NCBI RefSeq assembly: GCF_014083865.1
Contig: NZ_JACEFA010000008.1
Coordinates: 45,765 to 109,764 of the forward strand
Reading direction: 5' to 3'
Origin: Paraliobacillus salinarum
GTDB lineage: Bacteria; Bacillota; Bacilli; Bacillales; Amphibacillaceae
DNA length: 64,000 nucleotides
The notes under the pieces were generated by a model. It was not told the origin of the DNA, did no database searches, and worked only from the letters and a program-made list of their open reading frames with translations. The number at the start of each line of letters is the position of its first letter. Within the stretch, counting starts at the first letter, position 1. The translations under genes and the position numbers were made by a program. Below, piece after piece: positions 24,634 through 35,400 of the stretch.

Positions 24634-26538
24634 TTAATTTTTCTGAACAAATAAGTAACAAGACATTGGTGCTAATTTAACTCGATGATTGGTTGGTTTC
24701 TCTTCGAATAATTCATACCAGCTTACCGTGTCTTCAAATGGTAGTTTTACTTCTTTTTCTTCGGTAAGATGGCGATTTATGATAAAAAGAAAATGACTGT
24801 TCTCCGCCTCAACTCCAAAGACGTCTACAGCAGTTTGGATATATCTTTCAAACATAACAACATCCTGATCGAATGAAGTAACCTGCCAATCTCCTGTCCG
24901 TAATGCCTGATATTTGTTTCTGATCGCGGCTATCTTTCGGAACCATGCTAAACGATCGTTATTTTCTTTTCCCCAAGGATATGGTTTACGATTTTCTGGA
25001 TCTTTTCCTCCTGTGACACCAGCTTCATCTCCATAATAAATCGACGGAACACCAGGTAAGATAAAAAGAAATAAACTGATTGCTTGAATTTGTTTAGCAA
25101 TCATATCCAATCGCTCTTGATCTTTGAACTCAGTAGGGCAATTGTTATCTAACAGGGTAGCGATTCTTTCCACATCGTGACTAGATAGCAAATTCATTGT
25201 TGCATAAAAGTATTGCTTCGGATAATGTTCTGCAATAGTTATATATTGATTAACAAATCGATCGGCATCACTTTTTCCAGTAATAAAATCAACCATCATC
25301 GATCGAAGTGGATAATGCATGACAGAATCCAATGCATCACCTAACAAATAATCTCTCCGTTTTCCGTAAGCGATTTTATTTGAGGCGTCTTCCCATACTT
25401 CACCTAGCAAAACAGCATTCGGGTTAATCGACCTTAATTGCTGCTTCATTTTTCGAATGAAATTGTCTGTCAGTTCGTCAACTACGTCCAACCGCCAATG
25501 ATGAATTCCTTTCGACTGCCAAAACTGAATTACACTATCTGGCGCTTCAACTAAAAATTGTTGCACAGCTCTATCATCTATTTGAAGTGTGGGAAGTGTA
25601 TCAATCCCCCACCAACTTTCATAATGGTTCGGGTAATCATAGAATGTATACCAATTCGTATATGGTGAATCAGTTGATTGATAAGCCCCAACAGAATCAT
25701 ATTCACCCTTCTGATTAAAATAAATACTGTTGCTTCCAGTATGATTAAAGACACCATCAAGCATTATTTCAATACCACGTTCACCCGCCAGCTTAATTAA
25801 TTGTTGTAAATCCTCTACCGTACCAAGCAACGGATCTATCTTATGATAATCTCCCGTGTCATATCGGTGGTTGCTTTCTGCTTCAAATATTGGATTTAAA
25901 TAAATAACAGAAGCACCTAATGATTGAATATAATCAAGCTTTTCAATAATCCCCTTTAAGTTCCCACCAAAAAAATCCCATTTAATCACATTTCCATCAT
26001 GATCACGAATGTAGATTGGTTCATCATCCCAATGTGCATGGATCAGCGCATGTTTTGGCGCCCTTTCCATATCTATCTCAGGCTGTCGATAAAATCTGTC
26101 GGGAAAAATTTGATAAATAATCGCGTGTTTCCACCATTTTGGTACTTGTATTTCTTTTTTATAAACCGTAATTTGCCATGCGGGAGGAACACCACAACTC
26201 GTAGTCCCTTCCCCGCTTTGGCTCTCCTTTTTTCGTCCGTAAAAGAAGCAGCGATCACCATATCTAATCTCAAAATAATACCAGACTAACTGTGGTTTGC
26301 CTGGCATCGTAATATGACTAGTCAATAAATAATTTGTTGGATCGACTTGCTTTTTTTCCATAAGAATGATTTTTTCCCGCTCTTCTTTTTCTAGGTTCAT
26401 ACGTACATAAACATCAAAATTGCTCTCTGTTGTGTCGATTGCTACTTGTAGTGTTACTGCTGAAGTGACAGGAAGTGCTCCAAATGGATGACGATAAATC
26501 GATTGAAAACTATTGTGCTTTATTGTCCAATTTGTCAT
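24634..26538 (-). CDS. GH13 alpha-glucan hydrolase (neopullulanase/cyclomaltodextrinase type)
   Basis: The 634-residue protein has an N-terminal starch-binding-like beta domain (residues 1-130) and a GH13 barrel: region I DGVFNH, region II WRLDVVDEL (nucleophile Asp), region III LLGEVWED (acid Glu), region IV LLSSHDVERI. It has no signal peptide, so it is a cytoplasmic enzyme acting on maltodextrins or glycogen branches. ATG at 26538 follows GGGGGAG. It ends the glg operon where B. subtilis has amyX pullulanase, and probably trims limit dextrins left by GlgP. Confidence 0.88.
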   Translation of the reverse strand: MTNWTIKHNSFQSIYRHPFGALPVTSAVTLQVAIDTTESNFDVYVRMNLEKEEREKIILMEKKQVDPTNYLLTSHITMPGKPQLVWYYFEIRYGDRCFFYGRKKESQSGEGTTSCGVPPAWQITVYKKEIQVPKWWKHAIIYQIFPDRFYRQPEIDMERAPKHALIHAHWDDEPIYIRDHDGNVIKWDFFGGNLKGIIEKLDYIQSLGASVIYLNPIFEAESNHRYDTGDYHKIDPLLGTVEDLQQLIKLAGERGIEIMLDGVFNHTGSNSIYFNQKGEYDSVGAYQSTDSPYTNWYTFYDYPNHYESWWGIDTLPTLQIDDRAVQQFLVEAPDSVIQFWQSKGIHHWRLDVVDELTDNFIRKMKQQLRSINPNAVLLGEVWEDASNKIAYGKRRDYLLGDALDSVMHYPLRSMMVDFITGKSDADRFVNQYITIAEHYPKQYFYATMNLLSSHDVERIATLLDNNCPTEFKDQERLDMIAKQIQAISLFLFILPGVPSIYYGDEAGVTGGKDPENRKPYPWGKENNDRLAWFRKIAAIRNKYQALRTGDWQVTSFDQDVVMFERYIQTAVDVFGVEAENSHFLFIINRHLTEEKEVKLPFEDTVSWYELFEEKPTNHRVKLAPMSCYLFVQKN

Positions 26539-26578
26539 ATGCTCTCCCCCTCACTTAAAATCGTTCATTATCAAATCG

Positions 26579-28990
26579 CTATTCCCTTAAATCCCAAATA
26601 TCAGATGCGTAAGAGGCAATCGTATCATCACTCGAGAACTGTCCAGAATAGGCAATGTTTATTAAACTTTTTTGAGTCCATTTATTTCTCTCTTGGTATT
26701 CATTACTTATTCTTGCTTGCTGTTTGGCATAATCAGCAAAATCTTTTAATACAAAATATTCATCATTATAAGTGACTAAGGCATGGTAAACATCGTGGAA
26801 CAGCCCCTCATTTTCCAGAAAATCTTCAGCCTTCACTAATTGATCAACAGCATAGCGTATTCGATCATCTGTATGATAGATGTCCCTAGCTACATACTCG
26901 TTTGATTGCTGAAAATGTAATACCTCTTTTGCAGATAGGCCAAACGGATAAATATTTCCCTTGCCTACCTTATCGAATATCTCAATATTTGCACCATCCA
27001 TTGTTCCAAGTGTAAGTGCTCCATTCATCATCATTTTCATATTCCCTGTACCTGAAGCTTCTTTTGTTGCAGTGGACAATTGTTCACTTACATCGGCAGC
27101 AGGAATGATTTTTTCTGCTAGTTGATTAGAGAAATTTTCAAGGAAAACGACTTGTAATTTTTCTTTCACAATAGGATCTTGATTTACAATCTTAGCAACG
27201 GTATCAATTAATTGAATGATCTGCTTGGCAAAATAATAGCCTGGAGCGGCTTTTCCAGCAAAGATAAATACCCTTGGTGGAAAAGATTTGTTTGGATCGT
27301 TTTTTAGTTCACGATATAAATAAATAATGTGCAGGATGTTAAGCAATTGTCGTTTATATCCGTGGATTCGCTTTACTTGCACATCGAATATAGCATTGGG
27401 ATTAATCACAATTCCTTGCTCTTTTTGCACATAATTGGCAAGTAATTGTTTGTTATGGAGTTTTACTTGTTGTAACTTTTCAAGGAAAATAGAATCTTCT
27501 TGGAAATCCAATAGTTTTATTAATTGTTTAGGAGATTGCAACCATTCATCACCAATCGCTTCTGTTATAAGCTTCGTAAGATATGGGTTCGCAAGCATTA
27601 GCCACCTTCGATGAGAAATACCATTCGTTTTATTATTAAATCGGTCTGGATACGCTTGGTAAAATAAGCGCATCTCTTTTTTCTTTAATATTTCCGTGTG
27701 TAATTTCGCTACACCGTTAATAGAATGACTACCTACAATAGCTACATGGGCCATCTTAATTTGACCGTCAGCAATTAAAGCTAGTTGTGCGATTCGATCA
27801 AATTCACCGGGATACTTCTCCCACATCTGTTGGCAAAAACGCTCATTCATCTCGACTAAAATCATATAAATTCGTGGAAGAAATACTTTCACCCAATTTT
27901 CTGGCCATGTTTCTAGCGCCTCTTGAAGTGTTGTGTGATTGGTATAAGAGACAGATTGTGTTGTAATTTCCCATGCGTCATCCCAACTTAAACCTTTTTC
28001 ATCCATTAAAATACGCATCAATTCAGGGATTAAAAATGCAGGATGTGTATCATTAATATGGAAACTAAGGAAGTTAGGTAAGTTTGACCATGCTAACTTC
28101 CTTTTTTCAAATTTAGCCAAAATCGATTGTATTCCAGCAGAAACAAGAAAGTATTCTTGTTTTAAGCGAAGTATTTTTCCATCGTCTGTTGAATCATCAG
28201 GATAAAGAAAATCTGTTAACGCCTCTAGTTTCCGTTGATAAGTTAGCATTTCCGAGCCAAAATCTTCATATTTTGCTTTTTCTAAAACTTGATCTGATGT
28301 TGGCTCAGCAGCCCATAGTCGTAATGTATTCACTTTATCAGTTTGATATCCTAAGATGGGGATATCATATGGAACGGCTCGCACTATTTCTGCATGCTCC
28401 AGTTCAAATTGAAGTTTGCCATTTTTAACAGATGATTCTACTTGCCCGCCAAATGACACTTCAACTGCTTCTGAAGGTTTTCGAAATTCCCATACATATC
28501 CTTCACTCAACCAATGGTCAGGTAATTCAAATTGTCTTCCATTTTCCAATCGTTGATTAAATAAACCGTAACGATACCTAAGTCCTACTCCATTACCAGA
28601 TAAGTTTAATGAAGCAAACGAATCTAGAAAGCATGCAGCTAATCTTCCTAGCCCACCATTACCAAGACCAGGATCATGCTCACAAGCCTTTATATCATCT
28701 AATGAAAAGCCTAGCTCCTGTAAAACTTCTGTTACGTCTTCTTCTAATGTTAAATAACTCAAATGTGTTTGTAGCAATCCACCGATTAAAAACTCCATTG
28801 AAAAATAATATACTTGTTTTGATGTTGCTTGTTTCACAGAATCTTGGTGTTTTTCTTGTATATAATTAGATAAAACTGTACTTAATGCAACATACGCGTC
28901 TTGATCTGTAGCTTCTTCTACTTGTTTACCTGTCGTATGATTTAATGCTGTTAAAAATAATTGTTTGAATCTTTCTTTTTCTTGAATCAT
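26579..28990 (-). CDS. glgP: Glycogen phosphorylase
   Basis: The 803-residue GT35 enzyme releases glucose-1-phosphate from glycogen. The pyridoxal-phosphate lysine site is visible in KEASGTGNMKMMMNGALTLG, with GNGGLGRLAACFLDS near the N-terminus. ATG at 28990 follows GGGGG; a TTG further upstream is not preferred. It comes after glgA in the operon. Confidence 0.95.
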   Translation of the reverse strand: MIQEKERFKQLFLTALNHTTGKQVEEATDQDAYVALSTVLSNYIQEKHQDSVKQATSKQVYYFSMEFLIGGLLQTHLSYLTLEEDVTEVLQELGFSLDDIKACEHDPGLGNGGLGRLAACFLDSFASLNLSGNGVGLRYRYGLFNQRLENGRQFELPDHWLSEGYVWEFRKPSEAVEVSFGGQVESSVKNGKLQFELEHAEIVRAVPYDIPILGYQTDKVNTLRLWAAEPTSDQVLEKAKYEDFGSEMLTYQRKLEALTDFLYPDDSTDDGKILRLKQEYFLVSAGIQSILAKFEKRKLAWSNLPNFLSFHINDTHPAFLIPELMRILMDEKGLSWDDAWEITTQSVSYTNHTTLQEALETWPENWVKVFLPRIYMILVEMNERFCQQMWEKYPGEFDRIAQLALIADGQIKMAHVAIVGSHSINGVAKLHTEILKKKEMRLFYQAYPDRFNNKTNGISHRRWLMLANPYLTKLITEAIGDEWLQSPKQLIKLLDFQEDSIFLEKLQQVKLHNKQLLANYVQKEQGIVINPNAIFDVQVKRIHGYKRQLLNILHIIYLYRELKNDPNKSFPPRVFIFAGKAAPGYYFAKQIIQLIDTVAKIVNQDPIVKEKLQVVFLENFSNQLAEKIIPAADVSEQLSTATKEASGTGNMKMMMNGALTLGTMDGANIEIFDKVGKGNIYPFGLSAKEVLHFQQSNEYVARDIYHTDDRIRYAVDQLVKAEDFLENEGLFHDVYHALVTYNDEYFVLKDFADYAKQQARISNEYQERNKWTQKSLINIAYSGQFSSDDTIASYASDIWDLRE

Positions 28991-29033
28991 ACTTTTATCC
29001 CCCAATACCCCTTATGCTACATGCAACATCCGC

Positions 29034-30464
29034 TCAGTTAACAGTAGATTGATATATTTCTAAATACTTCTTTGCAGCAAAATCCCATGACACATTACTA
29101 TTAGCCATGTTTGCTACGAGCTGATGCCATTGTTGTTTATTCTGGTAAATTGAGAGTGCGCGGCGAATCGTATATAACATATCGTGGGCGTTAAAATTTT
29201 TAAAAGTAAAGCCATTTCCCTTCTCTGTTTCCTCGTTAAATGACAATACAGTATCTGCTAAGCCACCAGTTTCACGAACAATTGGAGCAGATAAATATCT
29301 AAGTGCTAATAATTGTCCGATACCACATGGTTCAAAGCGCGATGGCATCAAAAACAGATCACTACCTGCATAGATTTGTCTTGCCAGCGTTTCTTTGAAA
29401 TCAATAACTACAAATACCTTTTCCGGATATCTGTACTGTAAATTCCGGAATAGTGACTCATAAGCATAATCTCCAGTACCTAAAACGACTAATTGCACAT
29501 CATCATGCGCAAGCCACTCGTCAGCTATTCTTGCTACAAGGTCAAAGCCTTTCTGCTCCACAAGTCTTGAAACAATACCAACTAACGGGATAGACGCTTT
29601 AACAGGAAGCCCTAGTTGTTCTTGTAATGCACGTTTATTCTTCAGTTTTTCATTAAAAGATTGTTCATAATTTGTTGTAATGGCTTTATCTGTTGCAGGA
29701 TTGTATAAGGCAGTATCTATACCATTAATCACGCCGGTGAGTTGATTAGATTTTTTTCTTAAAACACCATCTAATTTCTCACCATAATAATCCGTTTTAA
29801 TTTCTTCAGCATACGTTTCACTCACTGTTGTAATCTTATCTGCGTAATTCAAAGCCGCTTTCATGAAATTAATATTCCCATAAAATTCAACACCATCTTC
29901 ATGCATTACGTGATGATCTAAGTCCATGAGCTCATGTAAAATCGAAGCCGGGAAAATTCCCTGGTATTTTAAATTATGAATAGTAAAGATCGTTTTTATC
30001 TTATGAAACAATGGATCATTTTGATAATGTGTATGCAAATATAACGGGATTAATCCTGTTTGCCAATCATGACAATGAATAACATCAGGAATCCAGTCAA
30101 TGATTCGCAACATTTCAAAAATGGACCGGTTAAAGAACACAAACCGTTCAGCCTCATCACCAAAACCATACAAATTAGACCTCTTAAAATAATATTCATT
30201 ATCTATAAAATAAAAGGTAATACCATTACAGCTTAGCGTCTCAATACCTGCATATTGATTGCGCCAGCCAAGCTGAACACGGTATGTACCTAATAAAGAC
30301 AATTGTTTCTTCCATTCATCAGACATCTCTTGATACTTCGGTAATACAACTCTCACTTCCGCACCTTGCTTACTTAATGCTTGCGGAAGTGAGCCTAATA
30401 CGTCAGCTAGACCGCCTGATTTAACAAAAGGACTACATTCTGAGCCAACCATTAAAATTTTCAC
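29034..30464 (-). CDS. glgA: Glycogen synthase
   Basis: The 476-residue GT5 ADP-glucose synthase has the N-terminal KSGGLADVLGSLP loop (Lys15), HNLKYQGIFP and the C-terminal PSRFEPCGIGQLLALRY donor site. It sits between glgD and glgP with short spacings. ATG at 30464. Confidence 0.95.
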   Translation of the reverse strand: MKILMVGSECSPFVKSGGLADVLGSLPQALSKQGAEVRVVLPKYQEMSDEWKKQLSLLGTYRVQLGWRNQYAGIETLSCNGITFYFIDNEYYFKRSNLYGFGDEAERFVFFNRSIFEMLRIIDWIPDVIHCHDWQTGLIPLYLHTHYQNDPLFHKIKTIFTIHNLKYQGIFPASILHELMDLDHHVMHEDGVEFYGNINFMKAALNYADKITTVSETYAEEIKTDYYGEKLDGVLRKKSNQLTGVINGIDTALYNPATDKAITTNYEQSFNEKLKNKRALQEQLGLPVKASIPLVGIVSRLVEQKGFDLVARIADEWLAHDDVQLVVLGTGDYAYESLFRNLQYRYPEKVFVVIDFKETLARQIYAGSDLFLMPSRFEPCGIGQLLALRYLSAPIVRETGGLADTVLSFNEETEKGNGFTFKNFNAHDMLYTIRRALSIYQNKQQWHQLVANMANSNVSWDFAAKKYLEIYQSTVN

Positions 30465-30487
30465 AATAATTTACTCCTTTTTTTCAA

Positions 30488-31594
30488 TTAAAGCTTTTGC
30501 CGTTTTGCTACAACAAATGGATTCTCTTTTGTGCCAATCAATACTTGACCACTAGAGATCGTACATTCTTTATCTAAAATGACATGTTTTAATACTGCAT
30601 CAGGAGCAATTTCACATCGTTGCATAATGATTGAATCTTCTATTGAAGCACCTTCTCCTACTTTCACACTACGAAACAACACGCTATTCTTCACATCCCC
30701 AGAAATATGACAGCCGTTGGCAACCATGGAACGTTCTACATGCGCGTTTTCGGAATATGTCGCAGGTGCTTCATTTTTTAATTTCGTGCGAATCGGAGCT
30801 TCTGTTTGGAATAAACAATCATAAAAATTATCATCTAATAATCGCATGCTATTACGGTAATAACTTTCAACAGAATGGATAAAAGCATGTGCCCCTTTGT
30901 ATTGATAGGCATGCACATGTAAAGAGGACAAGTTTGGTTTGATTGCCTCCTTAAATAAGTTTGTATACCCTTTTTCAATCGATAATTCAATAAATTTTAA
31001 TAATGCCGTTTTTTTCATGATATACATGTTCATATATACATGTGGATTCTCTCTTGCGTAATCTATTTCAACGACTCGATTATTTTCGTCTACGGTTAAT
31101 TTTTTTGTATAATGATGCTCTGAATCTAGTTGCTTCATATGCTTATAAATAACTGTAACATCTGCTTTCGTTTCAATATGCTCCTCTAAAACAGCTTGAA
31201 GGTCTATATTGCAAATATGCTGTGAGCCAGAAACAACAATATAATCTGCATTTACACGATGAATGAAATCAATATGGTTATGAAAATGCTGTAGTTCTCC
31301 TTTAGATATATCAGTTGGGTCATTCCAATCAGGAGGTAAAATAAATAGTCCACCATGCTGTCGATCAAGATCCCATGCTTTTCCTTGTTCTAAATGATCA
31401 AGTAACGAGCGATATTTCTTCCTAGCAAAAATTGCAATTGAATCGATATTGGCGTTAATCATGTTTGATATCGTAAAATCAATCATTCGATACCTTGCTC
31501 CAAATGGAATAGCCGCCATACACCTGAAGTAGGTTAATTCATTCATACTATCAATCTCTTGATCTAAATTAATTATTCCAGCAATACGATTCAT
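30488..31594 (-). CDS. glgD: Glucose-1-phosphate adenylyltransferase, regulatory subunit
   Basis: The 368-residue GlgC paralogue has a nucleotidyltransferase fold and a left-handed beta-helix (SILVFR-type repeats). The start MNRIAGIINLDQEIDSMNEL lacks the GGxGTRL nucleotide loop that glgC has, as expected of GlgD, which modulates GlgC in a heteromer. It lies 10 bases after glgC. Confidence 0.93.
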   Translation of the reverse strand: MNRIAGIINLDQEIDSMNELTYFRCMAAIPFGARYRMIDFTISNMINANIDSIAIFARKKYRSLLDHLEQGKAWDLDRQHGGLFILPPDWNDPTDISKGELQHFHNHIDFIHRVNADYIVVSGSQHICNIDLQAVLEEHIETKADVTVIYKHMKQLDSEHHYTKKLTVDENNRVVEIDYARENPHVYMNMYIMKKTALLKFIELSIEKGYTNLFKEAIKPNLSSLHVHAYQYKGAHAFIHSVESYYRNSMRLLDDNFYDCLFQTEAPIRTKLKNEAPATYSENAHVERSMVANGCHISGDVKNSVLFRSVKVGEGASIEDSIIMQRCEIAPDAVLKHVILDKECTISSGQVLIGTKENPFVVAKRQKL

Positions 31595-31604
31595 ACCATC
31601 TCTC

Positions 31605-32768
31605 CTATTTCATCATAGTTACATATTTTTGATCTTTTTTATTATTACTACCAACGTAAACTTCAATCTCTCCATCGTTTAAGAGGTCGCCAATTACACT
31701 ATTTTCTGCAATCACATTTCCTTCCATGACAATTGCGCGATGAATTCTTGCGCCCTTTCCGATACTGACATTTGGCATAATAATAGAGTCGGTAATGACA
31801 GCATCTTCTGCTACATCTACCCCATAAAATAAAACAGAATGATCTACTTTCCCATGAATATGGCAATTTTCCCCTATCATTGCATTTTTCACTTTTGCAG
31901 ATGAACCAATTAATTGCGCAGGTAAACTTGGGTTATTTGAGTAAACACGCCACTTGTAGTCATGTAAATTCAATTCGGATACATCTTCTAATAAATCCAT
32001 ATTCGCTTGCCATAAACTTTGAATCGTACCAACATCCTTCCAATAGCCATCAAAGGTATATGACATTAATTGCTTCCCATCTGCAAGCATGGTTGGAATA
32101 ATATCCTTACCAAAGTCATGCGAGGACTGACAATTATTTGCATCAGCAAGTAAATATTTTTTTAATACGTCATAACGGAATATATATACACCCATGGAAG
32201 CAAGGTTATTTTTTGGATTGGATGGCTTCTCCTCAAAGTCAACAATTCTTCCAACTTCATCTGTATCCATAATCCCAAAACGATTTGCTTCCTCCATTGG
32301 TACTTGAATCACAGAAATCGTTACGTCTGCTTGACTAGATTGATGAAATTCTAGCATTCTTGCATAATCCATTTTATAAATATGGTCACCTGACAATATT
32401 AGTACATGCTCTGGTTGATAGTTATCTAAGTATTTTATATTTTGATAGATTGCGTCTGCTGTTCCTTTGTACCAATCACCGCCTTTAGATTGCATATAGG
32501 GAGGTAGTAAGGAAACTCCACCATAGTTACGATCTAAATCCCAAGCGGAGCCAATTCCAATATAATCGTTTAGTACATGTGGTTCATATTGTGTAAGTAT
32601 ACCTACCGTATCCATACCAGAATTCGTACAATTACTTAAAGTAAAGTCAATAATTCGGTACTTTCCGCCATAATAAACGGCTGGTTTGGCAATATCGTAC
32701 GTTAATGATTGCAGTCTTGTACCCTGACCGCCAGCTAATATCATTGCTACACACTCTTTTTTCTTCAT
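31605..32768 (-). CDS. glgC: Glucose-1-phosphate adenylyltransferase, catalytic subunit
   Basis: The 387-residue enzyme makes ADP-glucose. The N-terminus is [15 protein letters not shown] with the nucleotide loop intact, followed by [25 protein letters not shown] and the beta-helix tail. It lies between glgB and glgD. Confidence 0.95.
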   Translation of the reverse strand: MKKKECVAMILAGGQGTRLQSLTYDIAKPAVYYGGKYRIIDFTLSNCTNSGMDTVGILTQYEPHVLNDYIGIGSAWDLDRNYGGVSLLPPYMQSKGGDWYKGTADAIYQNIKYLDNYQPEHVLILSGDHIYKMDYARMLEFHQSSQADVTISVIQVPMEEANRFGIMDTDEVGRIVDFEEKPSNPKNNLASMGVYIFRYDVLKKYLLADANNCQSSHDFGKDIIPTMLADGKQLMSYTFDGYWKDVGTIQSLWQANMDLLEDVSELNLHDYKWRVYSNNPSLPAQLIGSSAKVKNAMIGENCHIHGKVDHSVLFYGVDVAEDAVITDSIIMPNVSIGKGARIHRAIVMEGNVIAENSVIGDLLNDGEIEVYVGSNNKKDQKYVTMMK

Positions 32769-32789
32769 ACGGCCACTCCCCTTAGTTAT

Positions 32790-34685
32790 TTATGACGATA
32801 CGTTTTTTAGGATACTAATTGCTAATGGCGGAATCGTCATTTCTATATGCTGATTTTGGCTATGCCAAGGTGTATTAATTGTTGTTATCTTCCTGTTATT
32901 CAACTGTCCAGAACCTCCAAAATCACTTAGGTCACTAGAAAATACCTCTTGATAGCGCCCTTCATTAGGAACACCAATTTTATAATCATGATAGACAACC
33001 GGTGTGAAGTTACAAATAATTACTAGTGGCTCAGCGCCCTCCTTATCATTACGAATAAAAGAAATCACACTTTGTTCATAATTATTTGCATCAATCCATG
33101 TAAAGCCTTCCTGCTTATGATCTAATTCCCATAATGCAGGATATTGTTTATATAGATGATGTAGCTTTTTCATGTAATTACTTATCTGGTGATGGGAATC
33201 AAAATTCAACAGATTCCAATCCAGTTGATCCATGTCTTTCCATTCGTCAAATTGACCGAATTCTGACCCCATAAATAATAGTTTTTTTCCAGGATGGGTA
33301 AACATATAGCCTAAAAACAGTCTGAGATTAGCAAATTTCTGCCAATAGTCACCTGGCATTTTATTTAGCAAAGATTTCTTTCCATGAACAAGCTCATCAT
33401 GTGAAATAGGTAACACAAAATTTTCGGAAAAAGCATACATCATGGAAAATGTAATCAGGTGGTGATGGTACTGTCGATAGATTGGATCCATCTCCATATA
33501 TCTTAAAATGTCGTTCATCCATCCCATGTTCCACTTGTAATTAAATCCTAATCCACCAACATAAGTAGGATAGCTTACGAGCGGCCAAGTGGTAGATTCT
33601 TCAGCCATCATTAACACATCTGGCACTTCTTCAAAGATTGCTTCATTCATTTTCTTTAAAAAACCAATCGCTTCAAGATTTTCTCGTCCACCATATATAT
33701 TTGGCTCCCATTGTCCACTTTCTTTGTCATAATCCAAGTACAGCATGCTCGCTACTGCATCGACACGTAATCCATCCAAATGGAACTCTTTTAACCAGTA
33801 AATCGCATTAGAAATTAAAAAACTTTGCACCTCTGGACAACCAAGATCAAAGCTTAATGTTCCCCATGAATAATTCTCCGCTTTTCTTTGGTCTTTATAT
33901 TCATATAAAGCTTCTCCATCAAATTGTCGTAATCCATGATCATCCTTACAAAAGTGGCCGGGCACCCAATCTAATATCACACCGAGACCATGTTGATGAC
34001 AGCAATCAACAAAATAACGAAAATCTTCTGGCGTGCCGTACCGAGAAGTTACTGCATAATATCCTGTTAATTGATAGCCCCAAGAACGATCATATGGATG
34101 CTCGTTGATTGGCATTAATTCAATATGGGTGTACCCTAGATCTTTTACATAAGGAATAACTTTCTCCGCATACTCTCTATATGTAAAATATTTCTCCCGT
34201 TCAATATATTCCCAAGAACCTAAATGCATTTCATAAATAGATAATGGTGATTCATACACATTCGTTTCTTTTCTTTGCTTCATCCAAGTATCATCTTTCC
34301 AGTTATACTCCTCGATTGGATGCACAACAGAAGCTGTATTAGGACGTAATTCACTAGAAAAGGCATATGGGTCTGCTTTCAATTGCAACCTACCTTGACT
34401 AGTAATTATCTCGTATTTATATATTATTCCTTTCTCAAGCTTCGGGATAAAAAGATACCAAAGGCCATGATCATTTATTCTTTTCATTTTATGATTTTGA
34501 CTATCCCATTGATTAAAATCTCCGACGATGTTGACTTGAGCTGCATGTGGTGCCCACACGATAAAACGAATGCCATTTTCTCCATCTCGGCTATCTTCGT
34601 GCGCACCTAATAGGCGATAGCTATATTTGAAATCACCTCGATGAAAAAGCTCGATTTCCTGTTCCATTGCTAGATCAACTACCAC
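32790..34685 (-). CDS. glgB: 1,4-alpha-glucan branching enzyme
   Basis: The 631-residue GH13 enzyme has an N-terminal CBM48 (VWAPHAAQVNIVGDFNQWD) and barrel motifs DWVPGHF, GLRVDAVASMLY, MMAEESTTWP and LPISHDELVHGK. GTG at 34685 follows AAGGGGTGA; an ATG six codons later (34667) is an alternative. It is the first gene of glgBCDAP plus GH13. Confidence 0.95.
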   Translation of the reverse strand: MVVDLAMEQEIELFHRGDFKYSYRLLGAHEDSRDGENGIRFIVWAPHAAQVNIVGDFNQWDSQNHKMKRINDHGLWYLFIPKLEKGIIYKYEIITSQGRLQLKADPYAFSSELRPNTASVVHPIEEYNWKDDTWMKQRKETNVYESPLSIYEMHLGSWEYIEREKYFTYREYAEKVIPYVKDLGYTHIELMPINEHPYDRSWGYQLTGYYAVTSRYGTPEDFRYFVDCCHQHGLGVILDWVPGHFCKDDHGLRQFDGEALYEYKDQRKAENYSWGTLSFDLGCPEVQSFLISNAIYWLKEFHLDGLRVDAVASMLYLDYDKESGQWEPNIYGGRENLEAIGFLKKMNEAIFEEVPDVLMMAEESTTWPLVSYPTYVGGLGFNYKWNMGWMNDILRYMEMDPIYRQYHHHLITFSMMYAFSENFVLPISHDELVHGKKSLLNKMPGDYWQKFANLRLFLGYMFTHPGKKLLFMGSEFGQFDEWKDMDQLDWNLLNFDSHHQISNYMKKLHHLYKQYPALWELDHKQEGFTWIDANNYEQSVISFIRNDKEGAEPLVIICNFTPVVYHDYKIGVPNEGRYQEVFSSDLSDFGGSGQLNNRKITTINTPWHSQNQHIEMTIPPLAISILKNVSS

Positions 34686-34775
34686 TTACTCACCCCTTCT
34701 TTTTTTATTACAAATCATTATATGTGTGGGATAATAAAACATGCGTATTTTCTATAAATAGAACATGATTTACGT

Positions 34776-35303
34776 CTAACCGATTCGCTTTTTGTTATTC
34801 TTTATGTTTAAACGCAACCTAGGATTGAGCGTTTCTTCTTTTTTCGAATCCACCTTCAGACTAGAAGAACAATTTGGACATTTAATTGCTTGTGAAGGAA
34901 TTGGCATCCGACAATATGGGCAATCCTTTTTTGTCATTGCATCAATAGGATGCTGATCTGGCTTTTTCCAACGATTCATTTGTCTAATTACTAAAAATAT
35001 AATAAATACGACGATTACAAACCGAATGAACGTTGTAATAAACAGACCATAATTAATGGTAGCTGCACCTGCCTGCTCCGCTTCTTGCAGTGATTGATAA
35101 CTTCCGCCGCCTAATGTGATAAACATATTAGAAAAATTCATTTTAGCTAAAAAAACACCAACAGGCGGTAATAGGACATCTGAAACAAGCGAATCAACAA
35201 CATTACTAAAAGCTGCACCTAAAACGAGACCAATCCCTACCTCCGCAGCACTACTCTTCAAAATAAACAAACGAAATTCCTTAAACAAACCGATCGAAAC
35301 CAA
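34776..35303 (-). CDS. mscL: Large-conductance mechanosensitive channel MscL with zinc-ribbon tail
   Basis: The roughly 170-175-residue protein has the MscL two-helix core: FKEFRLFILKSSAAEVGIGL, VGAAFSNVV-type helix 1, YGLFITTFIRFVIVVFIIFL helix 2, and RQMNRWKK. After residue 125 comes a CPYC...CPNC zinc-ribbon extension that typical MscL (about 130 residues) lacks. The start is uncertain: TTG at 35303 abuts AAAGGGG, and TTG at 35288 (LFKEF) gives a family-like N-terminus. The channel releases solutes on osmotic downshock. Confidence 0.85.
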   Translation of the reverse strand: MVSIGLFKEFRLFILKSSAAEVGIGLVLGAAFSNVVDSLVSDVLLPPVGVFLAKMNFSNMFITLGGGSYQSLQEAEQAGAATINYGLFITTFIRFVIVVFIIFLVIRQMNRWKKPDQHPIDAMTKKDCPYCRMPIPSQAIKCPNCSSSLKVDSKKEETLNPRLRLNIKNNKKRIG

Positions 35304-35361
35304 CCCCTTTGTAAGCTCCCTTACCTATAACTATGCCTGCAATGTACATGCTATGAACACA

Positions 35362-35398
35362 AAATGGGACATTGGGGTCTGACCCCAATGTCCCATTT
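35362..35398. terminator. Long perfect palindrome / bidirectional terminator
   Basis: A 17-bp perfect stem (AAATGGGACATTGGGGT and its complement) has a 3-base loop and contains GGGGTCAGACCCC on the minus strand. It lies between the VCBS gene and mscL, so it can end transcripts of the former. Confidence 0.75.
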
Positions 35399-35400
35399 CC

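Noticed and set aside
34711..34746. Promoter of the glg operon (TATAAT at 34717-34722)
   Set aside because: The -10 is perfect, but no -35 is found at 16-18 bases and no extended -10 is present; it was left out as unsupported.
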